Source: Thermodesulfobacteriota bacterium (GTDB lineage Bacteria > Desulfobacterota > Anaeroferrophillalia > Anaeroferrophillales > Tharpellaceae). From it: DNA of 48,075 bases. Both the position numbers and the translations under genes were made by a program. The notes beneath the pieces were generated by a model. That model was given only the letters and a program-made list of their open reading frames with translations, ran no database searches and had not been told where the DNA came from. The stretch's first letter is position 1. Each line of letters starts with the position of its first letter. The stretch lies in the NCBI GenBank assembly GCA_024762675.1, contig JANTGZ010000008.1, positions 1 to 48,075 of the forward strand, given 5' to 3'. This document shows, piece after piece, positions 19,080-29,585 of this stretch.

Positions 19080-20702
19080 TCACAGACTTACGACCTTGGC
19101 TTCCAGTAAACCGTCGACCTTGAGCAGATCGTCCAGAACCTCCCTAGTGATCTCATTGTCGACCGAGACGAAGGATACCGCCTTGCCGCCTTTGATGCGG
19201 GAGAGATTAAAACCCGCTATATTGACCTTATGATTGCCCAATACTGTGCCGACACCGCCGACGATGCCCGGCTTATCTACATTTTTAAAGTAGAGGTAGG
19301 TACCAGAAGAGATCATCTCAAGGCGGAACTGATCAAGCATTAGAATTCGACCCTGATTATCCGAAAAGACGGTTCCAGCAACCGTCATCTCCTCGATATC
19401 AGTTTTGATCTTGACAACAAAGAGATCGGTCATATTGTCAAAGCTGCTGGTTTTTGATTCGTAGACCGCCAGGTTGCGATCCCTGGCGAGATAAGGGGCA
19501 TTTATGAAGGAGACTGTCTCCGGCACACTACGTTCCATAAATCCTTTCAGAGCGGCACTGGTAAAGGGCTGAAAATTAAAGGGGGAGTCAAAGACCCGTT
19601 CACCAAAATCATCAATAAATTTTGATCCAACCATAATCATCTCAATCCGTTCAGGCCGTCCGTTGACAACTTGAGCCGCCAAATGACCCATAGCTTCGGC
19701 CAGATCAAAGTAGTGGCGCATCTCCTGCGGTAGCTGAGCCCGCATATAGGGAATATTCACCGCATTTTCATAGGAGCGATCACTCAAAGCGTTGACCACT
19801 TGTTCCGCGATAATAACCGCCACCCCTTTCTGCCCTTCAGCCGTATTGGCACCAAGATGCGGAGTGACAAAAACATTGTCGAGCTCAAGCAAGGGGTGTT
19901 CTCCAAGTGGTTCCCGGCTGAAAACATCAACTCCGGCGGCGAAAATCTTACCGCTTTTTACAGCTTCATAAAGATCATTCTCATTAACAATACCACCACG
20001 AGCACAATTGATCAGAACAACGCCATCCTTCATCCGGGAGATTTCCACATCCCTGACCATATTCTTGGTCTCATCAGTGAGCGGGGTATGAAAGGTGATA
20101 ACATCACTCTGTTCAAGTAACTCGTCCAGAGTCTCACATAGACGTACACCCTGGCCTTCAGCTTTGACCGTTTTGACATAAGGATCGTAAGCGACCACCT
20201 TCATGCCAAAACCCTTGGCCCTAACTGCAACATTACCTCCTATCCGCCCAAGCCCGACAATCCCCAGAGTCTTACCATAAAGCTGGATTCCCATATATTT
20301 CTTACGATTCCACTCATGGTTTTTCAGAGAAGTATTGGCAGCTGGGATCTTGCGACAAGCGGCCAGCATCATACCGATAGTAAGTTCGGTTGCAGCAATT
20401 GTATTACCAGTCGGGGCATTCATGACAATAATCCCCTTAATGCTGGCAGCTTCGATATCGACATTATCAAGCCCGACTCCGGCCCGGCCGATGATCCTCA
20501 AACGTCCCGGATTTTCGATCAGATCCTCAGTGACACTGGTGCCGCTGCGCGTAATAATTGCATCGTAATCACCGATTATCTTTTTCAACTCCAGATTATC
20601 TATCCCCACCTTGATATCGACGGCGACGGTGCTGTCTGCTTCAAGTATTGCCACCCCTTCGGGAGCTAGATTGTCGGTAACCAGAACCTTGAAACGTGCC
20701 AT
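19080..20702 (-). CDS. serA: D-3-phosphoglycerate dehydrogenase (long form with ACT domain)
   Basis: IIGRAGVGLDNVDIEAAS; KTLGIVGLGRIGGNVAVRAKGFGMKVVAYDPY; C-terminal ACT GIVGGVGTVLGNHKVNIAGFNLSR. Confidence 0.96.
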   Translation of the reverse strand: MARFKVLVTDNLAPEGVAILEADSTVAVDIKVGIDNLELKKIIGDYDAIITRSGTSVTEDLIENPGRLRIIGRAGVGLDNVDIEAASIKGIIVMNAPTGNTIAATELTIGMMLAACRKIPAANTSLKNHEWNRKKYMGIQLYGKTLGIVGLGRIGGNVAVRAKGFGMKVVAYDPYVKTVKAEGQGVRLCETLDELLEQSDVITFHTPLTDETKNMVRDVEISRMKDGVVLINCARGGIVNENDLYEAVKSGKIFAAGVDVFSREPLGEHPLLELDNVFVTPHLGANTAEGQKGVAVIIAEQVVNALSDRSYENAVNIPYMRAQLPQEMRHYFDLAEAMGHLAAQVVNGRPERIEMIMVGSKFIDDFGERVFDSPFNFQPFTSAALKGFMERSVPETVSFINAPYLARDRNLAVYESKTSSFDNMTDLFVVKIKTDIEEMTVAGTVFSDNQGRILMLDQFRLEMISSGTYLYFKNVDKPGIVGGVGTVLGNHKVNIAGFNLSRIKGGKAVSFVSVDNEITREVLDDLLKVDGLLEAKVVSL

Positions 20703-20901
20703 AGCAAAAACCTCATATTAGTAAGTATGATTTCAAGCAAAAAACCCTTAACCGCCACGCCACTAACAGACCGTGAAAAAAAGGGCAAGCATATATTGAG
20801 AGGAGCCGGTTAAAAAGCTTGACGAGGTAGTAACAACCTGCTAATGCGAGTGGCCTTATTATAGAATAGTATTTTGTCATTTCTGCCCAGAGGAGACCGT
20901 T

Positions 20902-22068
20902 ATGAAAAAGATTTTGACCCTGATCCTGGCTCTGATTTTCAGCTTTATGATGATCGGTAGCGGCCTGGCCGCTGAGACCATTAAAATTGGTTTTAATATC
21001 CCCTTGACCGGAGAGATCCCCAAAGTTGGCGAATCATCAAAATTTGCCGCCGAGATGCTCAAAGCCGATATCAACGGTCAGGGCGGTTTGCAGGTCGGTG
21101 ACAAAAAATATGAACTTGAATTCGTCTATGAAGATAACGAATCTAAAGCCGAATCTGCGGTTGCCGTCGCCCAGAAGCTGATCGACCGCAATAAAGTTTT
21201 AGCCATCATCGGCCCCAACTCCAGCAAGCAGGCGGTACCGGCCGGTGAGATCTGCGATCTAAATGAAACCGTTATGGTTTCGCCCTGGTCGACCAATCCC
21301 GATACCACCCTGGATCGCCCCTTTGTCTTTCGGGCCGCCTTCCTCGACCCCTTCCAGGGGCCCGTCGCTGTCGATTTCGCTATGGCCCAATTCAAGGCCA
21401 AAACTGCTGCCGTCCTCTACGCTCTGGCCAACGACTACAGCAAGGGCCTGGCCGAAATCTTCAAAGCTGATTTTGAGAAGAAAAACGGCAGCGGCTCAGT
21501 TTTAGCTTTTGAAAGTTATGGTGACAAGGATCAGGATTTCAGCGCCCAACTGACCAAGATCATCGCCGCTAAACCTGACTTTATCTTCCTGCCCAACAAC
21601 TACAACGAGGTTGCCCTGACCGTAAAACAGGCCCATGATCTGGGCTGGAAAGGTCCGTTTATGGGATCTGATGCCTGGGGTTCCGCCGAGCTTATGAACC
21701 TATGCGGCGACGATTGCATCGGTCATTTCTTCTCCACCCACTACGCCGCCGCCGGAGCCCAGGGTGAAACCAAAAAATTTATCGATCGCTATAACGCCAA
21801 ATACGGCTACATCCCGGATGATGTCGCAGCCCTGACCTGGGATGCAACCAGGCTGGTACTGCAAGCCATCCAGGAGAGTGGCAAATTGAGCGGCAAATTA
21901 CGCAAAGATCGTAAAACAGTACGTGAGGCCATGGCCAACATCAAAAGTTTTGCCGGCATCACCGGCAGCATGAAGCTTGATAGCCAGGGTGATCCGATCA
22001 AATGCGCCGTCGTGGTTCGCATTAATGAAAAAGGCGAGTTCGTTTTCACCAAATCGGTCTGTCCGTAA
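20902..22068 (+). CDS. Branched-chain amino acid ABC transporter substrate-binding protein (LivJ/LivK-like)
   Basis: Signal peptide MKKILTLILALIFSFMMIGSGLAA; IKIGFNIPLTGEIPKVGESSKFAAEM; followed by livHMGF. Confidence 0.92.
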   Translation: MKKILTLILALIFSFMMIGSGLAAETIKIGFNIPLTGEIPKVGESSKFAAEMLKADINGQGGLQVGDKKYELEFVYEDNESKAESAVAVAQKLIDRNKVLAIIGPNSSKQAVPAGEICDLNETVMVSPWSTNPDTTLDRPFVFRAAFLDPFQGPVAVDFAMAQFKAKTAAVLYALANDYSKGLAEIFKADFEKKNGSGSVLAFESYGDKDQDFSAQLTKIIAAKPDFIFLPNNYNEVALTVKQAHDLGWKGPFMGSDAWGSAELMNLCGDDCIGHFFSTHYAAAGAQGETKKFIDRYNAKYGYIPDDVAALTWDATRLVLQAIQESGKLSGKLRKDRKTVREAMANIKSFAGITGSMKLDSQGDPIKCAVVVRINEKGEFVFTKSVCP

Positions 22069-22088
22069 TTCTTCAGTCTACAGTTGTC

Positions 22089-22132
22089 AGTGGGCATTCA
22101 GCAGTTCAACCGTGCTGATTGCCCACTTTTTT
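22089..22132 (+). terminator. Terminator-like hairpin after the substrate-binding protein gene
   Basis: AGTGGGCA-T-TCAGCA...TGCTGA-T-TGCCCACT followed by TTTTT. Confidence 0.75.
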
Positions 22133-22159
22133 AATTTAACCATAACCTAAATTTTAATA

Positions 22160-22194
22160 GGGTGCCTTGAAAATTTCTGATTTACAAGGCACCC
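22160..22194 (+). other. Second stem-loop upstream of livH
   Basis: GGGTGCCTTG-15 nt-CAAGGCACCC perfect 10-bp stem, flanked by TTAAT/ATTAA. Confidence 0.7.
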
Positions 22195-22235
22195 ATTAAT
22201 TTTAAAGCTTACTTCTTTAAAGATTACTTCTTACC

Positions 22236-23159
22236 GTGTTTGATACCCTTTTACAAAACATACTGAACGCCCTGCAGTGGGGTAGTTTCTACTCCCTGAT
22301 CGCTTTGGGCTACACTCTCGTCTACGGGGTTTTGCGGCTGATCAATTTCGCCCATGGCGATATTGTCATGGTCGGCGCCTATATCGCTTTTTTTATCTCC
22401 AGCCTCCTCCTCGGCCAGTACGGTATGCCCGCCTTCCTCCCCGGCTGGGCGGTCCTGGCCCTGACTATCCCTCTGACCATGGCTTTAACCTCGGTCGTCG
22501 GCGTCACCCTGGAACGTATTGCTTACCGCCCTCTACGCCGTAAAGGGGCTAACCGCCTCTATGTCGTCATCACAGCCCTGATGGCTGGCTTGATCCTTGA
22601 AAACGGTAACCTCCTGGTTCTCGGCGCCAGCCGCAAAAAATTCCCGGAGTTGATCGAAAAAGTCGTTTACAAATTCGGCTCGACCTATGTCACCAACCTC
22701 AAGATCGGGGTTATCCTGACGGCAATCTTAAGCTTTATCGGACTCCATTTTATTATAACCAGAACCAAAGTCGGTATGGCAATGCGGGCTATCTCTTACG
22801 ACAAGTTCGCGGTTCCCCTGATGGGAATTCCGATCGATACGGTTATTGTTTTTACTTTTGTCCTGGGCTCTTCGATGGCCGGTCTGGCGGGTATCCTCTT
22901 TGCGCTCTCCTATCCGATTCTCGACCCCTATATGGGCATGTCGATCGGCTGGAAAGCATTTATCGCTGCAGTCGTCGGAGGTATAGGTGATATTCGCGGC
23001 GCTTTTGCCGGAGGCTTCATTCTCGGTATAATCGAGATCTCGGTCGTGGCCGTCTTCCCCTCCTCTTACCGGGACCTGATCGCCTTTTCCATACTATTGC
23101 TGATCTTAACAATCCGACCAACGGGGCTCTTCGGCGTCGCGCAAACAACAAAAATATAG
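22236..23159 (+). CDS. livH: Branched-chain amino acid ABC transporter permease LivH
   Basis: WGSFYSLIALGYTLVYGVLRLINFAHGDIVMVGAY; GTG start; operon context. Confidence 0.94.
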   Translation: MFDTLLQNILNALQWGSFYSLIALGYTLVYGVLRLINFAHGDIVMVGAYIAFFISSLLLGQYGMPAFLPGWAVLALTIPLTMALTSVVGVTLERIAYRPLRRKGANRLYVVITALMAGLILENGNLLVLGASRKKFPELIEKVVYKFGSTYVTNLKIGVILTAILSFIGLHFIITRTKVGMAMRAISYDKFAVPLMGIPIDTVIVFTFVLGSSMAGLAGILFALSYPILDPYMGMSIGWKAFIAAVVGGIGDIRGAFAGGFILGIIEISVVAVFPSSYRDLIAFSILLLILTIRPTGLFGVAQTTKI

Positions 23160-23166
23160 TAATTAA

Positions 23167-24180
23167 ATGAAACGTTTCAGCGTCCCGATTCTGCTTGTTG
23201 TTCTCCTGACCACCCTGATGGGATTGGCCTGGTTTGAGGTCATTGACCTCTATATCCAGACGATTGTTCTATTTATGGGAATCAACATCATAACCTCAAC
23301 CAGCCTAAATCTGGTCAATGGCAATATGGGGGAATTCTCCTGCGGCCATGCCGGTTTTATCGCGGTAGGCGCCTATGTCTCTTCAATTTTGTCGGTCGCT
23401 CTTTTCACCAAAAGCAGGGCTTTCGGGGCTCCTCTGTTACCCCCAGAACTGGCGGCTTACGGTTTTCCGCTGGTTCTTATTATTGGTGGTTTGGCAGCAG
23501 CCCTCACCGGCCTACTGGTGGCCCTCCCCTCGTTTCGTACCCGTGATGATTATCTGGCGATAATCACGATTGCCGCCAACTATATAATCATATCGACAAT
23601 CATAAATATTGACACAATCGGCGGGGCCCGGGGTTTCATGGGCATGAAACGGGTTATCTTCGCGATGGAAAAGTGCGCTGAAATCCCCTGGATGATACTC
23701 TGGGTCTTTATCTTCATGGTTATTTCAGTAATAATCATCCGCCGCTATATGAGCTCAACTTACGGCAAGGGGGTCGAGGCGATCCGCCAGGATGAGGTCG
23801 CGGCTGAAATCATGAGCGTCAACACCAACCGTATCAAACTTGTCACCTTCATGATCTCTTCCGGACTGGCTGGGGTTGCCGGCGGCCTTTATGCCCATAC
23901 CGTCGGCTATGTCAACCCGAAATCGTTTGACCTTTTAAAATCGACCGAGGCCCTGGTTATGGTCTATCTGGGCGGTATGGGTTCAATCTCGGGTTCAATC
24001 ATTGCGGCTGTTGTTTTCACCCTGATGCTGGAACTCTTAAGACCTTTACAGATAATCAAATGGGTAGCGATCCCCCTGCTCCTGATCATTATCATGCAGT
24101 TTCGCCCGGAAGGAATCATGGGGCATCGTGAGTTGAGTGATATCTTCCCGCGCCTAAAGAAGTTTTATAAATTTAAGTAG
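23167..24180 (+). CDS. livM: Branched-chain amino acid ABC transporter permease LivM
   Basis: SLNLVNGNMGEFSCGHAGFIAVGAY; GLAGVAGGLYAHTVGYVNPKSF. Confidence 0.94.
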   Translation: MKRFSVPILLVVLLTTLMGLAWFEVIDLYIQTIVLFMGINIITSTSLNLVNGNMGEFSCGHAGFIAVGAYVSSILSVALFTKSRAFGAPLLPPELAAYGFPLVLIIGGLAAALTGLLVALPSFRTRDDYLAIITIAANYIIISTIINIDTIGGARGFMGMKRVIFAMEKCAEIPWMILWVFIFMVISVIIIRRYMSSTYGKGVEAIRQDEVAAEIMSVNTNRIKLVTFMISSGLAGVAGGLYAHTVGYVNPKSFDLLKSTEALVMVYLGGMGSISGSIIAAVVFTLMLELLRPLQIIKWVAIPLLLIIIMQFRPEGIMGHRELSDIFPRLKKFYKFK

Positions 24181-24194
24181 CCGCATTTTTTGCA

Positions 24195-24962
24195 ATGACT
24201 TTACTTGAAATAAAAGATTTAACCCAACTTTTCAGTGGACTCTGCGCTGTCTCCGAGCTCAACCTGAGCCTTGGCGAAAGTGAGCTGATAGGTCTGATCG
24301 GCCCCAACGGAGCCGGCAAGACGACGGTTTTTAACTTGGCCAGCGGCTTCTATCAACCAACCCATGGCGAAATTATCTTTCAGGGCCGCAATCTGGCCGG
24401 ACTCAAACCGCATCAGGTTTCAGCTCTGGGTATCGCCCGAACCTTTCAAAATATCCGCCTCTGGAAGGAGATGTCGGTTCTCGATAATATTCTTGTTGCC
24501 CAGCATTTTCAGCTTGGATATGGACTCGGCGGCCTCTTTTTCAGAACTCCCCGCTATCTCAAACGGGAACGCGATATTCGTCACAAGGCGCTGGAACTGC
24601 TTGAAATTTTCAAGATTGACAAATTTGCTGACGAGAAGCCAGGCAACCTGCCCTACGGCATGCAACGCAAGGTAGAAATTGTCCGCGCCCTCTCATCCGG
24701 CCCCAAACTCTTGCTTCTAGATGAGCCGGCTGCCGGCCTGCAATCAACCGACGTTACTGAGTTAATCACTCTGATACAATGGGTTTATGACCAATTCAAC
24801 CTGAGTATCTGGATGATTGAACACCAGATGAAGGTCGTTATGAGTTTATGTTCGCGGATTGCCGTAATTGACTTCGGCCGCCTGATCGCCAGCGGCACCC
24901 CCTCAGAAATACAAAATAGTCCGGAGGTTATTAAGGCCTACTTGGGTGATGATCAACTGTGA
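24195..24962 (+). CDS. livG: Branched-chain amino acid ABC transporter ATP-binding protein LivG
   Basis: GLIGPNGAGKTTVFNLASGFY; GIARTFQNIRLW; LLLLDEPAAGL. Confidence 0.95.
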   Translation: MTLLEIKDLTQLFSGLCAVSELNLSLGESELIGLIGPNGAGKTTVFNLASGFYQPTHGEIIFQGRNLAGLKPHQVSALGIARTFQNIRLWKEMSVLDNILVAQHFQLGYGLGGLFFRTPRYLKRERDIRHKALELLEIFKIDKFADEKPGNLPYGMQRKVEIVRALSSGPKLLLLDEPAAGLQSTDVTELITLIQWVYDQFNLSIWMIEHQMKVVMSLCSRIAVIDFGRLIASGTPSEIQNSPEVIKAYLGDDQL

Positions 24963-25035
24963 CGAAATCGTCAACTTTTGCTTTATTAGGTATGTGTAAG
25001 AATAGAAACTCTGCCTCCTAACTGAAAAGAGACTA

Positions 25036-25779
25036 ATGAACAACTCCAAAACGCCCTTACTTGAAGTCCGCGACCTTGAGGTCAGATATGGTAACATCTC
25101 GGCCCTACATGGTATAAGTTTCAAGGTAGAAAAGGGGGAAATAGTAACCCTGATCGGTGCCAACGGAGCCGGCAAAACTACCACTCTGCACGCTATCACC
25201 AGACTTCCTCCACCCGAGGCACCACGTCTTTGCGCTGGGGATATTTTAATCCACGGACAATCGATCATCAAAACTGAGCCTCATGATGTCGTCCGCAAGC
25301 TGCATTGTGCCCTGGCTCCGGAAGGGAGACATATCTTCGGCAATCTAACGGTTACCGAAAACCTGACCCTGGCAACCTTCTCCCGACCGAAAAATGAAGA
25401 TTTGACTAAGGACTATGAACACGTCTTCGATCTTTTTCCGCGCCTTGCCGAACGTCGCCACCAACGCAGTGAATCATTAAGCGGCGGAGAGCAGCAGATG
25501 CTGGCAGTTGGCCGCGCCCTGATGTCGGGTTGTACATTCCTGATGCTCGATGAGCCCTCGATGGGGCTGGCACCGCTGTTGATGTATGATATGTTTCGGG
25601 CCTTAAAAAAACTCAACCAGGAGGGTATGACCATCCTCCTGGTTGAACAGAACGCCAAACTGGCACTCGATTTTGCCCATCGAGGCTATCTCCTTGAAAC
25701 CGGTGAAATCATCCTCTCTGGCAACGCTGCTGAACTCCTGAAGAACCCCGACATCCACAAAGCCTATCTCGGACACTAA
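25036..25779 (+). CDS. livF: Branched-chain amino acid ABC transporter ATP-binding protein LivF
   Basis: TLIGANGAGKTTTLHAI; LSGGEQQMLAVGRALMSGCTFLMLDEPSMGLAPLL. Confidence 0.95.
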   Translation: MNNSKTPLLEVRDLEVRYGNISALHGISFKVEKGEIVTLIGANGAGKTTTLHAITRLPPPEAPRLCAGDILIHGQSIIKTEPHDVVRKLHCALAPEGRHIFGNLTVTENLTLATFSRPKNEDLTKDYEHVFDLFPRLAERRHQRSESLSGGEQQMLAVGRALMSGCTFLMLDEPSMGLAPLLMYDMFRALKKLNQEGMTILLVEQNAKLALDFAHRGYLLETGEIILSGNAAELLKNPDIHKAYLGH

Positions 25780-25837
25780 AAAACAGCTTAACCATCTGCT
25801 TTTCTTCTTGTCTATCGACAAAAATCATAAGGATAAA

Positions 25838-26695
25838 ATGACTGCAAATATCGAAATATACGATGCCCATGTGCACTATTTGTGGCGTGATTCTTTAACT
25901 GCAAGCTGCGCCCGTTTTTTGACGTTGCGCGAGAAAGGCTTACGGGGAATGGCTCTGATTATCATGGGTCATCACCTTTCCGAACCTAAAAAATGCTTTG
26001 ACTTCATCCCCCATTCATATCATGACATGATCGGTCAACATCTATTTTCAAACAGCTCGAGCATGGATCTACCCGTCAACCACCATTTCGATGGGATTGA
26101 GACCTTTCCCTATCTTGACAGTCGCTATATCACTGAATCTGAAGCTGATTTATCGCGTTTTAGACAAGCTGGTTTTCGGGGACTGAAACTGCTCTATGTG
26201 CCGGACGAAGACAAGCTTTACGGCATGGTAGGCTGGAAGAAGCTATTTAACCAATCGCAAGAGAGCTATGAAGCTGTCACCCTTCACATGATTAAACAGG
26301 CTGTGGAATTTGACTGGCCCGTAATTTTTCACGCTGATTTAAGATTGCACGAAGAATTTGTCAGGAGTGTCTTGAAAACCTATCCCAAGCACCCTTTCAT
26401 CTTTCCCCATTTTGGTTTTTCACGAAAGATAATGGCCCGACTTATTGAACAATCCAGTAACTGTTATACCGACTTTTCCTCTCTATTGCCCTTTATGCAA
26501 AAATCTCCTGACAATTATAAGAACTTTATCGAGGCTTACCAAGACCGTGTACTCTTCGGTTCTGATGCTACCACCGACTGGCCTGATTTAATCAGTCAAT
26601 ACATTGAAACTGTAAAAAAAATGATCCCTGATGAAGTGATACTGGAAAAGCTTTTCCGGGATAATTACCTGAACATACACCAAAATAGAGGATGA
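25838..26695 (+). CDS. Amidohydrolase-family (metal-dependent TIM-barrel) protein
   Basis: IYDAHVHYLWR (DxHxH); FDWPVIFHADLRLHEEF; PFIFPHFGFSRK; DRVLFGSDATTDWPD; start at ATG 25838 preferred. Confidence 0.75.
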   Translation: MTANIEIYDAHVHYLWRDSLTASCARFLTLREKGLRGMALIIMGHHLSEPKKCFDFIPHSYHDMIGQHLFSNSSSMDLPVNHHFDGIETFPYLDSRYITESEADLSRFRQAGFRGLKLLYVPDEDKLYGMVGWKKLFNQSQESYEAVTLHMIKQAVEFDWPVIFHADLRLHEEFVRSVLKTYPKHPFIFPHFGFSRKIMARLIEQSSNCYTDFSSLLPFMQKSPDNYKNFIEAYQDRVLFGSDATTDWPDLISQYIETVKKMIPDEVILEKLFRDNYLNIHQNRG

Positions 26696-27117
26696 TAACA
26701 GTGAAAAAAGAGAGTCGTTTCACCATAAACCTGAATATCCGCTTCCGCGATCTTGACGCCATCGGCCATGTTAACAATTCAAACTATCTGACCTTTATGG
26801 AGGAGGCCAGAAAAGAGTTCTTCGGCCATCTTTTCAAAATCTCCTCACCCCATGAATTCCCCTTTGTCCTAGCCAGAATCTCCTGTGATTTCCGCAAATC
26901 CATCGAGCCCGACACCAAAACAGTGGCGGTGGATCTCTGGATCACCCATATCGGCCGTAAAAGTTTCTCGTTTAATTATGAGATCTACCATGCCCAAGAT
27001 CCCTCATGCATCTTTGCAAACGGTGAATCAGTTCAAGTTTTCTATGATCACAAAAGCAAACAGACTGTAGAAATCTCTGAGAAATTCAAGGAAAAGTTTA
27101 AAAATTATCTCATCTGA
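26692..27117 (+). CDS. Acyl-CoA thioesterase, 4-hydroxybenzoyl-CoA thioesterase/YbgC-like hotdog
   Basis: IRFRDLDAIGHVNNSNYLTFMEEARKEFF motif; 4-nt overlap with upstream gene. Confidence 0.88.
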   Translation: MITVKKESRFTINLNIRFRDLDAIGHVNNSNYLTFMEEARKEFFGHLFKISSPHEFPFVLARISCDFRKSIEPDTKTVAVDLWITHIGRKSFSFNYEIYHAQDPSCIFANGESVQVFYDHKSKQTVEISEKFKEKFKNYLI

Positions 27118-27175
27118 AAATAGGGAGTCAAACTCCTGTGCCATTGCTGAAAAATCCGGCTATAGAAAAACCTTC

Positions 27176-29410
27176 TCACAGAAGCTCTTTTTCTATAGCT
27201 TTGATAGATGAGAGAGCCAATATTTTTTGCGCAACCTTTTCCGCTTGCTGAAGATCGATCCCGGCGCAGGCTTTTTTCATGCGAGGCAGATAAACCGGAT
27301 CTACACTAAGGTTCCTCACTCCAATCCCAAGCAAAAATGGTAAATAGATCTCCCGAGAAGCCATGTCACCACAGACAGAAACCGACACGTCGTGTTTTTC
27401 AGCACTTTTCATGATCCGGTTGAGTGTCCGAAGCACTGCAGGGTGGTGTGGAATATAAAACGAAGCTACCTTTTCATTGGTCCGATCAACGGCGAGAAGG
27501 TATTGTATCAGATCATTTGTACCAATTGAGAAAAAATCTGCTTCCAGGGCTAAAGATTCTATTATGTCGACGACTGAAGGAATTTCGACCATGATTCCGA
27601 TCTTTGGCGCCCGGCAAAAATCTTTTCCATCCGCCTCAAGCTCCTGTTGACAATCAAACAGTACCCGCCGAGCCTCAAGAAACTCCTCCAATGAAGAAAC
27701 CATCGGAAACATGACCCGTAAATCGCTCTTGGCACAAGCCCGTAAAACAGCCCGCAACTGACGGGCAAAGATATCCCTATGTAGAAGAGAAAACCTGATT
27801 GAGCGCATACCCATAAAAGGATTCTCCTCCTTCTCGTGATGGTAGTAAGAGAGTACTTTATCCCCGCCTATATCAAGAGTACGAAAAACCAGAGGCTTAC
27901 CCGGCATCCCGGCAGCCAGCCGCTTATAGACGAGAAACTGCTCCTCTTCGGAAGGAAAATCACTTCGTACCAGAAACGGTATTTCGCTCCTGTAAAGGCC
28001 GACGCCTTCCGCCTTATAACGGTTTGCCACTTTAAGATCAGACAAGAGATTGATATTACAGTAAAGATAGAGCCTTTCGCCATCGCTAGTCGTTGTCACA
28101 CCTTCTAGCTCTAAATCAGCAAGAGCGACCTCCTGCTGTTGCTTCTTAGTGAAAATCTCAAGGACCGCCTGATCCGGATTGACGTATACATTACCAATGG
28201 TTGCATCGAGTAAAACAAAGCTGTCTCCAGAGATATCCAACAACCGGGACTCATCTGCAATCACCAGCGGGATTCCCAAAGAACGCGCCAAAAGGGCAAC
28301 ATGTGATGTCACACCACCACTGACAAGCACAATTCCCAGGATTTTTTCATGGCTCAACTTAAGGATATCTGAAGGTAATAACTGGTCAGCGATAACAATT
28401 TTATCTCGAAGCTTACATAGATCATCTTTCTGGCTCGACAAATTGCGAAGAAGACGGATAGCAAGATCTCTCACATCATCGGCTTTTTCCCTGATATAAT
28501 GATCTTTAACCTTCGAAAAACGACCAATATAATAGTTAGCAGCCTCAACAATTGCTTTGGCGGGGGAATTTCCTTCAGCAATCAACGTTTCTATTTTTGA
28601 GATCAAACTACTATCTTTAAGCATCAATAAATGGGCGCTGAAAATAAGTGAGGCAACATCCGAGAGTTGCTCCTCGACCTCAACCTGAATCGATTCGAGT
28701 TGAGATGCAGTCTCTTTTATACAGCTATGAAAATCATTCAAGGTTAAGACATCTATCGGCATTTCCGAGAGATATTCGGTCAAGTCCTGATAACGCCGGA
28801 GCACAACCACCGAACCTTTCACCAACCCATCACTAGCACTCTTACCACGCACTAGCGCTAGTGAGACATTCGGCCTCTCTACGTCAGCAAAACCACTTCG
28901 GTTGACATCGACCAAGAGTCTGGCATTCTCGATTATATTAGCCAGCTGTGAAGCTATCGTCTGAGTAACAACGACCTCCGCCTTGGAAAAGGGTTTTCCC
29001 TCCTCTCTCTGTAAGACTATCACCCCAATTTTGTTAATTCCGCGCAAGATCGGAACCGCCATGAAGGATTCATACAACTCTTCATTAACACCTCCAAAAA
29101 ACTTATAAGCCGGATGGTTACTGGCCTTACCGCTGACAATACTTCTCTTTTCCGACAAAGCCTTACCGGTCAGCCCTTCACCCTCCTGCATCCGAATAGA
29201 TCCGGCAGCATCTTCTTTTAAACCATGCGTCGCCTGCAACTGAAGTTCTCGATGATCTTCATCATAAAGATAGAGAGAACAAACCGTCGTCTGCATATGC
29301 TCAGCCACCATATCAACCAGCTTTTCGAAAAAACTATCGATACTTTGACTCTCATTAAAGACCCAGTTCAACTCTGAAAAGTCACATAATAGCTCTAAAT
29401 GATTATGCAC
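27176..29410 (-). CDS. ptsP: Phosphoenolpyruvate-protein phosphotransferase PtsP (GAF domain + Enzyme I, EI-Ntr)
   Basis: N-terminal GAF; phospho-His region VLVSGGVTSHVALLARSLGIPLV; PEP-binding GVGLYRSEIPFL and FSIGTNDLIQYLLAVDRTN; CGDMA. Confidence 0.94.
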   Translation of the reverse strand: MHNHLELLCDFSELNWVFNESQSIDSFFEKLVDMVAEHMQTTVCSLYLYDEDHRELQLQATHGLKEDAAGSIRMQEGEGLTGKALSEKRSIVSGKASNHPAYKFFGGVNEELYESFMAVPILRGINKIGVIVLQREEGKPFSKAEVVVTQTIASQLANIIENARLLVDVNRSGFADVERPNVSLALVRGKSASDGLVKGSVVVLRRYQDLTEYLSEMPIDVLTLNDFHSCIKETASQLESIQVEVEEQLSDVASLIFSAHLLMLKDSSLISKIETLIAEGNSPAKAIVEAANYYIGRFSKVKDHYIREKADDVRDLAIRLLRNLSSQKDDLCKLRDKIVIADQLLPSDILKLSHEKILGIVLVSGGVTSHVALLARSLGIPLVIADESRLLDISGDSFVLLDATIGNVYVNPDQAVLEIFTKKQQQEVALADLELEGVTTTSDGERLYLYCNINLLSDLKVANRYKAEGVGLYRSEIPFLVRSDFPSEEEQFLVYKRLAAGMPGKPLVFRTLDIGGDKVLSYYHHEKEENPFMGMRSIRFSLLHRDIFARQLRAVLRACAKSDLRVMFPMVSSLEEFLEARRVLFDCQQELEADGKDFCRAPKIGIMVEIPSVVDIIESLALEADFFSIGTNDLIQYLLAVDRTNEKVASFYIPHHPAVLRTLNRIMKSAEKHDVSVSVCGDMASREIYLPFLLGIGVRNLSVDPVYLPRMKKACAGIDLQQAEKVAQKILALSSIKAIEKELL

Positions 29411-29585
29411 CGTTTTTCCTCATCTTACCCTGAAGACCGCCTTGTTGCGACCGGACCCTTTCGCCCTATAAAATGGCTCTTGCCACTTTAAAATCCCGCG
29501 CCGAGCCCCCCGACTCTAAACCGACAAGCAGATCTCTCTGTGCTTGGTCGAGTCGATATCTATCGTTTCAGCTCATCGGTTACAG

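Noticed and set aside
18935-19123. Small ORF 62 aa as a real gene
   Set aside because: Runs into the GGGGACAG palindrome and overlaps the serA 3' end; no recognisable domain.
20703-20901. Riboswitch or structured leader between serA and the liv binding protein gene
   Set aside because: No riboswitch class recognised by eye; would need Rfam/Infernal.
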